This document shows positions 32,035 to 39,309 of a stretch of 64,000 bases of DNA, piece by piece (position 1 is the stretch's first letter; each line of letters starts with the position of its first letter). Position numbers and translations under genes: made by a program. The DNA comes from Actinomycetospora corticicola (GTDB taxonomy: Bacteria > Actinomycetota > Actinomycetes > Mycobacteriales > Pseudonocardiaceae): the NCBI RefSeq assembly GCF_013409505.1, contig NZ_JACCBN010000001.1, forward strand, positions 4,836,001-4,900,000, in the 5' to 3' direction. The notes under the pieces are model-generated. The model made no database searches, was not told where the DNA came from, and saw nothing but the letters and a program-made list of their open reading frames with translations.

Positions 32035-33825
32035 ATGGCGTCTGGTGCGGCTGCCCCGGCCGACGTGTTGCCCCGGGTGCCCGGTCCCCGCGGCGCGGCC
32101 CGTCCGATGCTGGCCTCGGCGGGCGAGCTGCCCAGGGGCGCGGGCTGGGCGTTCGAGTTCGTGTGGTCGGGCCTGCGCTGCTTCGCGTGTGCCCGGGACG
32201 GCCGGCTGCGGCTCGTCGACGCCGACGGGCACGACGTCACGGCCGGGTTCCCGGAGCTCGCCCTCCCGGCCGCGCACGGGCTGGTGCTCGACGGGGTCGT
32301 CGTGGCCGAGGATCCGGTGGGACGCCCGAGCATGGCGCGGCTGCGCCGTCGGCGGCGGGTCGCCCGGCCCTCGCAGGCGCTGGTGAGCGGCACGCCCGTC
32401 TCCTACTACGTGTTCGACGTGCTCGAGGTCGACGGCCGCTCCACCGCCCGGATGCCGTACCGGCAGCGGCGCGAGCTGCTCACCGAGGTCGACCTGGCGG
32501 GCGGGAACCTCGTCGTGCCGCCCTCGTTCACCGGCGTCGCGGCCGAGGAGATCGTGTCGGCGGCCCGGCAGTACGGGCTCGAGGGCGTCGTCGCCAAGCG
32601 GCTCGAGTCGACCTACCAGAGCGGCCGACGGTCCCGGAGCTGGATCACCGCGGAGATCACGCAGTCGCAGGACGTCGTGGTCGGGGGCTGGCTGCCGCCG
32701 CGCGGACGGACCGACGGGGTGGGGTCGCTCCTGCTGGGCGTGCCGAGCGACGGGGTGCTGCGCTACGTCGGCCGGGTGTCCACGGGCGTCACCGCGGCGG
32801 CCCGCCGCGAGATCCTCGACGCGTCGGTCGGCCTGGACCGCCTGGTCAGCCCCTTCGACGGCGAGCTGCCGGACGACGTGGAGAGCGCCGCCCGGTGGGT
32901 GGCGCCCCGCCTGGTCGGCCGGGTGGAGCACCGCCGCTGGACCGCGACCGGTCTGCTCGGTCGACCGGTGTGGCAGGGGCTGCGGGCGGGCACCCACCCT
33001 GCGACGGTGCACGCCCCGGTGCTGGCGGCGCCGGTCGTCGCGACGGATCTCGCGCTCGACGATCTCGAGACGGTGGAACGCCCGGCCGCCTTCGCCACGG
33101 GGCACTCCCCCGGCGTGGACGCCGTCGTGTCGCGGGAGAGCGCCGGACCGGCCGTGCTCGTGCCCGCCGGCGCCGACGTGCTGCTGCCCGACGCCGAGAT
33201 CGAGGCGGCCCTGCGCTCCCGGTTCTCCGCCCACTTCGTGCACAACGCGCTCACCGCGATCGCGAGCTACGTGCGGGTCGACCCGTCGCGGGCCCGCGAC
33301 CTGCTCAACGAGTTCGCCGACTTCACCCGCTACTCGTTCCGCTCGTCCGACACCTCCACGACCGTGGACGAGGAGCTGCGCAACGCCCGGCGCTACCTGA
33401 CCCTCGAGCAGGCCCGGTTCGGGGAGCGGCTCGGCGTCGAGATCACCATGGCGCCCGAGGTCCGCGGCGTGGTGCTCCCGCCGTTCGTGGTGGCGCCGTT
33501 GGTGGAGAACGCCGTGCGGCACGGGGTCGAACCGGTGCTGGGCGGCGGCACCGTGCGGATCACGGCCGCCGGCGCGGGCGCGGACTGCGTGCTGACGATC
33601 AGCGACGACGGCGCGGGAATGGGGCCGGAGGCCTCCCGCGCCGCCTCGCTCGTCGACGCCCGGCACGGCGGGATCGCGGAGGTCACCCGCCGGCTGCGCG
33701 CGGCCTACGGCGGGCGGTGCGACCTGCACGTCGACAGCCGCGCCGGACGTGGGACGACGGTCCGGGTCCGGGTCCCCGCGGAGCACGTCGAGGAGCCGCC
33801 GGCCGGCCGGCTCCTCGTGGGCTGA
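32035..33825 (+). CDS. Fusion of a degenerate DNA-ligase module (NTase + OB) to a LytS-type histidine kinase
   Basis: 596 residues; ATG 32035 has GGGGAGG 7 bases upstream. Residues about 20-210 follow the LigD adenylation domain and about 215-330 its OB fold (DVVVGGWLPP, GSLLLGVP, LRYVGRVSTGV, VWQGLRAG). Catalysis looks lost: motif I reads E41-F-V43-W-S45-G-L-R48 (Lys to Val, Asp to Ser), and motif V W203-ITAE has Thr and Glu for both lysines. Motif IV EGVVAK (183-188) remains. Residues about 385-590 are a LytS/YpdA-type kinase: phospho-acceptor H400 in AHFVHNAL, N492 in VENAVRHG, SDDGAGM at 523-529. There is no membrane segment and no adjacent response regulator. I infer a cytosolic sensor kinase whose input domain binds DNA ends or nucleotides. 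Confidence 0.82.
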   Translation: MASGAAAPADVLPRVPGPRGAARPMLASAGELPRGAGWAFEFVWSGLRCFACARDGRLRLVDADGHDVTAGFPELALPAAHGLVLDGVVVAEDPVGRPSMARLRRRRRVARPSQALVSGTPVSYYVFDVLEVDGRSTARMPYRQRRELLTEVDLAGGNLVVPPSFTGVAAEEIVSAARQYGLEGVVAKRLESTYQSGRRSRSWITAEITQSQDVVVGGWLPPRGRTDGVGSLLLGVPSDGVLRYVGRVSTGVTAAARREILDASVGLDRLVSPFDGELPDDVESAARWVAPRLVGRVEHRRWTATGLLGRPVWQGLRAGTHPATVHAPVLAAPVVATDLALDDLETVERPAAFATGHSPGVDAVVSRESAGPAVLVPAGADVLLPDAEIEAALRSRFSAHFVHNALTAIASYVRVDPSRARDLLNEFADFTRYSFRSSDTSTTVDEELRNARRYLTLEQARFGERLGVEITMAPEVRGVVLPPFVVAPLVENAVRHGVEPVLGGGTVRITAAGAGADCVLTISDDGAGMGPEASRAASLVDARHGGIAEVTRRLRAAYGGRCDLHVDSRAGRGTTVRVRVPAEHVEEPPAGRLLVG

Positions 33826-33828
33826 GAG

Positions 33829-33862
33829 CGTCCCCCGACCCCCGACCACATTCCGGGGGACG
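33829..33862 (+). terminator. Hairpin after the kinase fusion gene
   Basis: CGTCCCCCG (33829-33837) pairs with CGGGGGACG (33854-33862); it starts 3 bases after the stop. A further perfect palindrome, GATCGAC-CCG-GTCGATC, lies at about 33885-33901 beside the convergent chaplin-like gene. Confidence 0.55.
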
Positions 33863-33914
33863 TCTCGCCGTCGGTCGTGCTCGTCGATCGACCCGGTCGA
33901 TCGGACCCGGTCGG

Positions 33915-34184
33915 TCAGTCGTCGGTCTGCGAGCAGCTCCCCGAGGGGCCGGACAGGATGCTGCCGAGGATCGGCAGCTGGAGGCCGCAGGCGTTGACGG
34001 GGAGCAGCGAGAGGTCGTTGAGCACCCCGACGTTGCCGTCGCCCGAGGGGCCGTCCCGCCCGTCACGGGGGGCGGCCGACGCCATGGGGGCGACGGCCGT
34101 GAGGGCCGCCGCGGAGAGGGCGAGGGCGGCGATGGGGGTAGCGGCACGCCGGGTGGCGGTACGCGGGGCGCGGTGCTTGGCCAC
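33915..34184 (-). CDS. Chaplin-like small secreted protein
   Basis: 89 residues. Twin-Arg-like basic start (MAKHRAPRTATRR), a hydrophobic signal segment ending ...APMASA-AP, then a mature part of about 50 residues. It contains GNVGVLND, PVNACGLQLPILGSIL and a second Cys 18 residues after the first. This resembles a single chaplin (DUF320) repeat, a surface-active peptide of aerial hyphae. The spacer DGRDGPSGDGN is unusual for classical chaplins, so the assignment is moderate. Confidence 0.6.
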   Translation of the reverse strand: MAKHRAPRTATRRAATPIAALALSAAALTAVAPMASAAPRDGRDGPSGDGNVGVLNDLSLLPVNACGLQLPILGSILSGPSGSCSQTDD

Positions 34185-34448
34185 GGGGTCCTCCTCGAAT
34201 CTGTGGAGTAGTGCGGTCGACCGTTCGGCGCAGCTGCCCCGCGACGAGCGGTCGACGCGGACTCTCCGCCCTTGGGGCGGGTGGGGCCATTGGTGCGAGG
34301 AGTTCCGCCCGGATGGTGTGGCCGGCCGTGCGCGAGGACGAGCGGTCCGGTAGAAGGGTCCAGTGGCCGTTCTGCTGCGACGAACGGGTGATCGACCCGT
34401 CCGGCTCGGAACCGGCCGATCTCGCTCCGGCGCGGGAGGATGCCGCCC

Positions 34449-35246
34449 GTGCGCATCCTCGCCGTCGACTGGTCCGGGGACCTGCGAGCGGCGGCGAGGC
34501 GCATCCGGGTCGCGGAGGCGGTGCCCGGCCGGCTGCTCGGGGTGCGGGGCGGGCTCGACCGTGAGGCGGTCGGCGACCTGCTCCTGGACCTCCGCGACGC
34601 GGGCGAGCCCGCCGTCGTCGGGATGGACTTCTCGTTCGGCCTGCCCGCCTGGTTCCCCGCGCGGTCCGGGGCGACGACGCTCCCGCAGGTGTGGGACCTC
34701 GCCCGCGACGAGGGGGAGGCCTGGCTACGGGCGTGCGACCCGCCGTTCTGGGGTCGGGCGGGGACGCGGAAGCCGGTCGACGTCGAGCTCTACCGCGACA
34801 CCGAGCAGGAGGCGCGGGAGCGGGGACTGAACCCGCTCTCGACCTTCCAGGTCGGCGGCGCCGGGGCGGTCGGTACCGGGTCGGTGCGTGGCATGGCGCT
34901 GCTGGGCCGGTGGCGACGGGCGGGGATCGGGGTGTGGCCGCTGGACCCGGCCCCCGGGCCGCGGGGCGTGCTCGTCGTCGAGGTCTACCCGCGGGCGATG
35001 ACCGGCCCGGTGGTGAAGTCCTCGGCGGTGGCACGCCGGGCGCTCGTCGACGGGGACGACCGGATCCCCGCGGACCTGCGGGCCGCCGCAGCCGACACGG
35101 AGGACGCGATGGACGCCGCCCTCGCGGCCCTCGGCATGGCCGAGCACGCCGACGAGCTCGCGGCCCTGCCCGCCCGCACCGACCCGGCGTCGGGAAGCGA
35201 GGGACGGCTGTGGTTGCCGCCTACAGCGCCAGGGCCGCCTCGCTGA
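34449..35246 (+). CDS. DUF429 (RNase H-fold) protein
   Basis: 265 residues from GTG 34449 with GGGAGG 10 bases upstream; ATG 34440 is too close to that site. N-terminal ILAVDWSGDL and VVGMDFSFGLP carry acidic residues in RNase H-fold positions; later FWGRAGTRKP, EVYPRAMTG and the C-terminal DTEDAMDAALAALGM follow the DUF429 pattern (predicted nuclease). The 3' end overlaps the convergent oxidoreductase gene by 26 bases. The gap 34185-34448 shows a small hairpin (CCGCCC-TTG-GGGCGG) and no gene. Confidence 0.7.
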   Translation: MRILAVDWSGDLRAAARRIRVAEAVPGRLLGVRGGLDREAVGDLLLDLRDAGEPAVVGMDFSFGLPAWFPARSGATTLPQVWDLARDEGEAWLRACDPPFWGRAGTRKPVDVELYRDTEQEARERGLNPLSTFQVGGAGAVGTGSVRGMALLGRWRRAGIGVWPLDPAPGPRGVLVVEVYPRAMTGPVVKSSAVARRALVDGDDRIPADLRAAAADTEDAMDAALAALGMAEHADELAALPARTDPASGSEGRLWLPPTAPGPPR

Positions 35247-36219
35247 ACGACAGGCCCAGCTGGTCCGCCGCCTCGGCGAGCACGCCCTGCACGGCGAGGG
35301 TGTCGTCGAGCGGCATCACGGTCGACTCGGTGCGCCCGGCGCGCAGGCAGGAGTTCACCTCGACGATCTCGTGCGAGTACCCCGCGCCCGTGGCGGGCAG
35401 CTCGAGGCGCTCGCCGGGGTCGTCGGGGGAGCGGTGCACCACGATCGCGGCCGGGTGGTGGAAGCGGGGGAGCACGTCGATCCAGCCGGTGGAGCCGAAG
35501 ATGCGGGCCTGACCGGGGGAGGGGCTGTGGAAGGACGTCTGCGCGGTGGCGAACCGGCCGTCCTCCCAGGCGAGCAGCAGGGCGTTCTCGGCGTCCACGC
35601 CCGTCATCTCCATCCGCCCGACCGCGTGAACCCGCGTGGGGCTCCCGCCGAGCACCATCTGGGCGAACGAGACGGGGTAGACGGCGAGGTCGAGCAGCGC
35701 GCCGCCGCCGAGCTCGGCGTCGAACAGCCGGTCGGAGGGGTCGACGTCCCGGACGGTGCCGAGGTCGGCCTGCACCGAGCGGACCTCCCCGATCTCACCG
35801 GCCTCGTAGATCTCGCGGGCCCGGACGACGGCGGGCTGGAAGCGCGTCCACATCGCCTCCATCGCGAACACCCCGTGCCGACGCGCGGTGTCGACCACGC
35901 GCCAGGCCCCCGCGAGGGTCGCGGTGAAGGTCTTCTCCACCAGTACGGCCTTGCCCGCCTCGAGCGCGGCGACCGCGAGGTCCGCGTGCTGCGGGTGCGG
36001 CGTGGCGATGTAGATGGCGTCGACCTCGGGATCGTCGACGAGCGCGCGGTACGAGCCGTGCGCCCGCGACGCGCCGTGCTCCGCGGCGAACGCCTCGGCC
36101 CGCTCGGCCGACCGGGACCCGACTGCGGCCAGCTCGGTGCCCTCCACCGCCACGAGGTCCCGGGCGACTCCTGCCGCGATCCGACCCGGTCCGGCGATGC
36201 CCCAGCGGATGGTCTGCAC
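35221..36219 (-). CDS. Gfo/Idh/MocA family oxidoreductase
   Basis: 332 residues. Rossmann start IRWGIAGPGRIAAGVARDL, the pre-catalytic YIATPHPQHADLAV and EKTFT (EKP-type catalytic Lys), then the C-terminal beta-sheet domain with GGGALLDLAVYPVSF. It resembles dihydrodiol dehydrogenase-type members that oxidise sugars, inositols or trans-diols with NAD(P). The substrate is unknown. Confidence 0.85.
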   Translation of the reverse strand: MQTIRWGIAGPGRIAAGVARDLVAVEGTELAAVGSRSAERAEAFAAEHGASRAHGSYRALVDDPEVDAIYIATPHPQHADLAVAALEAGKAVLVEKTFTATLAGAWRVVDTARRHGVFAMEAMWTRFQPAVVRAREIYEAGEIGEVRSVQADLGTVRDVDPSDRLFDAELGGGALLDLAVYPVSFAQMVLGGSPTRVHAVGRMEMTGVDAENALLLAWEDGRFATAQTSFHSPSPGQARIFGSTGWIDVLPRFHHPAAIVVHRSPDDPGERLELPATGAGYSHEIVEVNSCLRAGRTESTVMPLDDTLAVQGVLAEAADQLGLSFSEAALAL

Positions 36220-36253
36220 GGCGCCAGCCTGTCACGCGGGTCGCTACAGCGAG

Positions 36254-37030
36254 CTACAGGGAGCCGCCGAGGAGGTCGACGTCCTCGGCGGTGCCGGAGA
36301 CGACGAGCTTGCCGTTCTCCGCGCGCAGGTCGGTCGCCGTGATCGAGAACGGCAGCTGGCCGGGGTCGAGGCGGGCCGAGTAGTTCCCGAGCCGGGAGCG
36401 CAGGGCGCTCGTCACCGGGCCGGAGACCGACGACGGGGCGTCACCGGCGTCCACCGCGATGTCCCGCGCGGAGAGCACGATCTGGCCGCCGGAGAGTCGG
36501 AAGGTGGCGATGACGGAGGCCCGCACCTGCTGCCCGAGCACCGTCGTCGTCGACGTGAGCTCCACCGCCTGGGACGGGTCGATCCCCGAGACCTTCGAGC
36601 CGCGGGCCGCCAGGGTCTGCTCGGTGACCGGCTCGACGGTGACGTCGGAGACCTTGAGGATGCGGGCGAGGTCCGCCGGGTCCACCTCGGCCCGCGCGGT
36701 CACCGTCCGCGCCGGGATGGAGCGGACGGTGCCGTCGATCAGCGACTGCGGCGGCAGCGTCACGTCGCCGAGGTCGGCCACGAGCGTGATGTCGCGCAGC
36801 TGCCGGTACGGGATGTGCTCCGCGGTGAGGGTGACCGACGGGTACTCGCCGGCCGCGGCCTGCGTCAGGAACGGGAAGCCGTGGATGTCGACGCTCGGCT
36901 CGCTGTCGAGCTTCAACTGCGTCTGCAGCTGGGAGGCCACCCGGTCCTGGGCCACGAAGCGGGCGCCGAGGTCGACGCCGACGAGGAGGGCGACGAGCAC
37001 CGCCAGGAAGATGAGGAATCCACGCATCAC
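36254..37030 (-). CDS. LmeA-like (DUF2993) phospholipid-binding protein
   Basis: 258 residues. One N-terminal hydrophobic segment (FLIFLAVLVALLVGVDLGA) serves as signal/anchor; the rest is a DUF2993 domain with SVDIHGFPFLTQAAAGEYPSV, typical of the periplasmic LmeA family involved in mycobacterial lipomannan elongation and lipid binding. Located between the oxidoreductase and the acyl-CoA dehydrogenase on the same strand. Confidence 0.8.
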   Translation of the reverse strand: MMRGFLIFLAVLVALLVGVDLGARFVAQDRVASQLQTQLKLDSEPSVDIHGFPFLTQAAAGEYPSVTLTAEHIPYRQLRDITLVADLGDVTLPPQSLIDGTVRSIPARTVTARAEVDPADLARILKVSDVTVEPVTEQTLAARGSKVSGIDPSQAVELTSTTTVLGQQVRASVIATFRLSGGQIVLSARDIAVDAGDAPSSVSGPVTSALRSRLGNYSARLDPGQLPFSITATDLRAENGKLVVSGTAEDVDLLGGSL

Positions 37031-37054
37031 CCGTCAGTGTCCGCCACGGCCGGA

Positions 37055-38200
37055 TCAGCGGGCGAAGTGCCTCGAGATCACCAGGCGCTGGATCTGGTTG
37101 GTGCCCTCGAAGATCTGCATGATCTTGGCCTCGCGCATGTACCGCTCGACCGGGAAGTCGCGGGTGTAGCCGGCCCCGCCGAACACCTGCACGGCGTCGG
37201 TGGTCACCTTCATCGCCGCGTCGGTGGCGACGAGCTTCGCGACGGAGGCCTGGCGCGAGTACGGCACGCCGGCGTCCTTGCGGCGGGCGGCGTCGAGGTA
37301 GGTGGCGCGGGCCGAGTCGACGGCGGCGGCCATGTCGGCCAGCACGAAGCCGAGCCCCTGGTGGTCGACGATCCGCTTGCCGAACGTCTGCCGCTCGTTC
37401 GCGTACTCGACGGCCGCGTCGAGGGCGGCCTGGGCGAGCCCGACGGCGCAGGCGGCGATGCCCAGCCGTCCGGAGTCCAGCGCGGCGAACGCGATCTGCA
37501 GGCCCTGGCCCTCGTCGCCGATCCGGCGGTCGGCCTCGACGACCCCGCCGTCCCAGGTGGCGCTCGTCGTCGGTACGGCGTGCAGGCCCATCTTCTCCTC
37601 GGGTCGCCCGAAGGTGAGGCCCTCGGTCTGCCCGGGCGCGAGGAAGCAGGTGACGCCACGGCTGCCCTCGCCGGTCCGGGCGAACAGCGCGTAGAAGTCG
37701 GCCCTGCCGCCGTGCGTGATCCAGGCCTTCTCCCCGGTGATCCGGTAGTCGCCGTCCTCGCCCTGCTCCGCGCGGCAACGCAGGGCGGCCGCGTCGGAGC
37801 CCGCCTGGGGCTCGGAGAGGCTGTAGCCGCCGACCAGCTCGCCGGCGAGCATCCTCGGGAGCCACTCCTGCTTCTGGGTCTCGGTGCCGAAGGTGGCGAC
37901 CGGGAAGCACGCCAGGCCGTGCACGCTCGTCGTCACCGCGACCGTCGCCCAGCGTGCCGCGAGCTCCTCGAGGACCTGGAGGTAGACCTCGTAGGGCTGG
38001 GCGCCGCCGCCGTACTCCTCGGGGTAGGGCAGGCCGAGCAGGCCGGTCTCGCCGAGGGTGCGGAACAGACCCTCGGGATACATCCCGTCGCCCCGCTCGT
38101 GGTCGTCGACGCGGGTCGCCAGCTCCTTGTCGGCGACCTCGCGCGTGAGCTCGATCAGCGCGCGGGCCTCATCGGTGGGCAGGAGACGGTCGACGGCCAT
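37055..38200 (-). CDS. Acyl-CoA dehydrogenase
   Basis: 381 residues. Full-length ACAD fold: GLLGLPYPEEYGG, SLSEPQAGSDAA, WITHGGRADFYALFAR, RQTFGKRIVDHQ, and the C-terminal QVFGGAGYTRDFPVERYMR ... IFEGTNQIQRLVISR. FAD-dependent alpha,beta-desaturation of an acyl-CoA with electron transfer flavoprotein as acceptor. It is divergent from a TetR gene through a perfect inverted repeat, so probably induced by its acyl-CoA or the parent acid. Confidence 0.92.
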   Translation of the reverse strand: MAVDRLLPTDEARALIELTREVADKELATRVDDHERGDGMYPEGLFRTLGETGLLGLPYPEEYGGGAQPYEVYLQVLEELAARWATVAVTTSVHGLACFPVATFGTETQKQEWLPRMLAGELVGGYSLSEPQAGSDAAALRCRAEQGEDGDYRITGEKAWITHGGRADFYALFARTGEGSRGVTCFLAPGQTEGLTFGRPEEKMGLHAVPTTSATWDGGVVEADRRIGDEGQGLQIAFAALDSGRLGIAACAVGLAQAALDAAVEYANERQTFGKRIVDHQGLGFVLADMAAAVDSARATYLDAARRKDAGVPYSRQASVAKLVATDAAMKVTTDAVQVFGGAGYTRDFPVERYMREAKIMQIFEGTNQIQRLVISRHFAR

Positions 38201-38210
38201 GTCACGTCCT

Positions 38211-38267
38211 AACGGTACTGAGATCGGAACGCCAGTACCGTTGACAGTAGCGGTGAGCGGCTAGGAT
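38211..38267. promoter_or_regulatory. TetR operator and promoter between acdA-like and TetR genes
   Basis: AACGGTACTG (38211-38220) and CAGTACCGTT (38233-38242) are perfect 10-base inverted arms 12 bases apart. The right arm overlaps TTGACA (38241-38246). TAGGAT (38262-38267) follows after 15 bases and lies 6 bases before the TetR ATG. The left arm is 11 bases from the dehydrogenase ATG. Confidence 0.6.
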
Positions 38268-38273
38268 TTCCAG

Positions 38274-38852
38274 ATGGCCTCCCCGGTGCGTCGTGGCGCG
38301 GCCCGACGCGACGAGCTCGCCGACGCCCTGATCGAGCTGTTCCTCGCGGAGGGGTTCGCCCGCTTCACCCTCGACGACGTGGCCGCCCGGCTGCATTGCT
38401 CGAAGCGCACGCTCTACGGGCTCGCCGGGTCGAAGGAGCAGCTGGTGACGGCGGCCGTGGTCCGGTTCTTCCGGGCGGCGACGGTGCACGTGGAGGCGGC
38501 GGTCGCGACGCGGTCCGAGCCCGCCGACCGGCTCGCGGCCTACCTGCGCGCGGTGTCCGCCGAGCTGGCCCCGGCGTCGGCGACGTTCTTCGAGGACGTC
38601 GCCTCGTTCGCGCCGGCCGCCGCGATCTACCAGCGGAACACCCGGGCCGCGGCGCGCCGGGTCCGCGAGATCATCACCGAGGGCGTCGAGTCCGGGGCCT
38701 TCCGGGACGTGCACGTGGCGTTCGCGGCCGAGGTCGTCGCCTCGACGATGGAGGCGATCCAGGGGCGGCGGGTCGCCGCGACCACGGGGCTGGACGACGC
38801 CGAGGCCTACGAGCAGCTCGCCGGTCTGCTCGTGCAGGGGCTGCGTTCCTGA
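38274..38852 (+). CDS. TetR family regulator of the acyl-CoA dehydrogenase
   Basis: 192 residues. Helix-turn-helix at about 25-60 (FTLDDVAARLHCSKRTLYGLAGSKEQLV), ligand domain after. It probably represses itself and the divergent acyl-CoA dehydrogenase through the repeat at 38211-38242. The ATG follows a TAGGAT box by 6 bases, suggesting a leaderless message. Confidence 0.87.
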   Translation: MASPVRRGAARRDELADALIELFLAEGFARFTLDDVAARLHCSKRTLYGLAGSKEQLVTAAVVRFFRAATVHVEAAVATRSEPADRLAAYLRAVSAELAPASATFFEDVASFAPAAAIYQRNTRAAARRVREIITEGVESGAFRDVHVAFAAEVVASTMEAIQGRRVAATTGLDDAEAYEQLAGLLVQGLRS

Positions 38853-38875
38853 CGGCGGGTCCTCCGGTCGCCCGC

Positions 38876-38894
38876 GTCAGCGGTGGCACACGGC
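38876..38894. repeat. 19-bp sequence shared with 63945-63963
   Basis: GTCAGCGGTGGCACACGGC is the exact reverse complement of 63945-63963. Both copies lie a few tens of bases after a stop codon. It is part of a wider set of TGGCA/TGTCAG-containing intergenic repeats in this window. Confidence 0.5.
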
Positions 38895-38955
38895 GCGCAC
38901 CCGGCGGCAGGATCGGGACACGGTCGTTCCGGGGGGCCGTGGCCCGGGACGACGA

Positions 38956-38985
38956 ACGCCGGGCCCTTGTGCAGGTGCCCGGCGT
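38956..38985 (-). terminator. Hairpin after tRNA-Ser(GGA)
   Basis: ACGCCGGG and CCCGGCGT (8-base arms, 38956-38963 and 38978-38985) lie just downstream of the minus-strand tRNA 3' end. Confidence 0.5.
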
Positions 38986-38995
38986 CCGGTGGAGC

Positions 38996-39083
38996 TGGCG
39001 GAGGATACGGGATTCGAACCCGTGAGGGGGTTAGCCCAACACGATTTCCAATCGTGCGCCTTAGGCCACTCGGCCAATCCTCC
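38996..39083 (-). tRNA. tRNA-Ser(GGA)
   Basis: Reading the minus strand: acceptor GGAGGAT pairs with ATCCTCC, the anticodon stem CACGATT/AATCGTG encloses anticodon GGA, there is a long variable arm, the T loop is TTCGAAT, and discriminator G and CCA are encoded (38996-38998). Confidence 0.95.
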
Positions 39084-39173
39084 GTCGACGAGGGTACAGG
39101 GGCTCCTCGCGACGTCGGCCGCCCGACCCCCACCCCGTCGGCAGCCCGTCCGCGGACCGGTACAGTCGTCCCC

Positions 39174-39259
39174 GGACCCCGCGCGGCGTCCATCCTGTGA
39201 ACTCCCCCAGGGCCGGAAGGCAGCAAGGGTAAGCGGGCTCTGGCGGGTGCGCGGGGTCC
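39174..39259 (+). ncRNA. ffs: Signal recognition particle RNA (small type)
   Basis: GGACCCCGCGC (39174-39184) pairs with GCGCGGGGTCC (39249-39259). The conserved core AGGGCCGGAAGGCAGCAAGG is present, with the GGAA tetraloop and the Ffh-binding asymmetric loop. The position directly upstream of dnaX is the usual actinobacterial location. Confidence 0.93.
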
Positions 39260-39309
39260 CCTTCTTCCCCGGGCCGGGACTGTCGGACCCCCCGCGTAAT
39301 CTCGCGATC

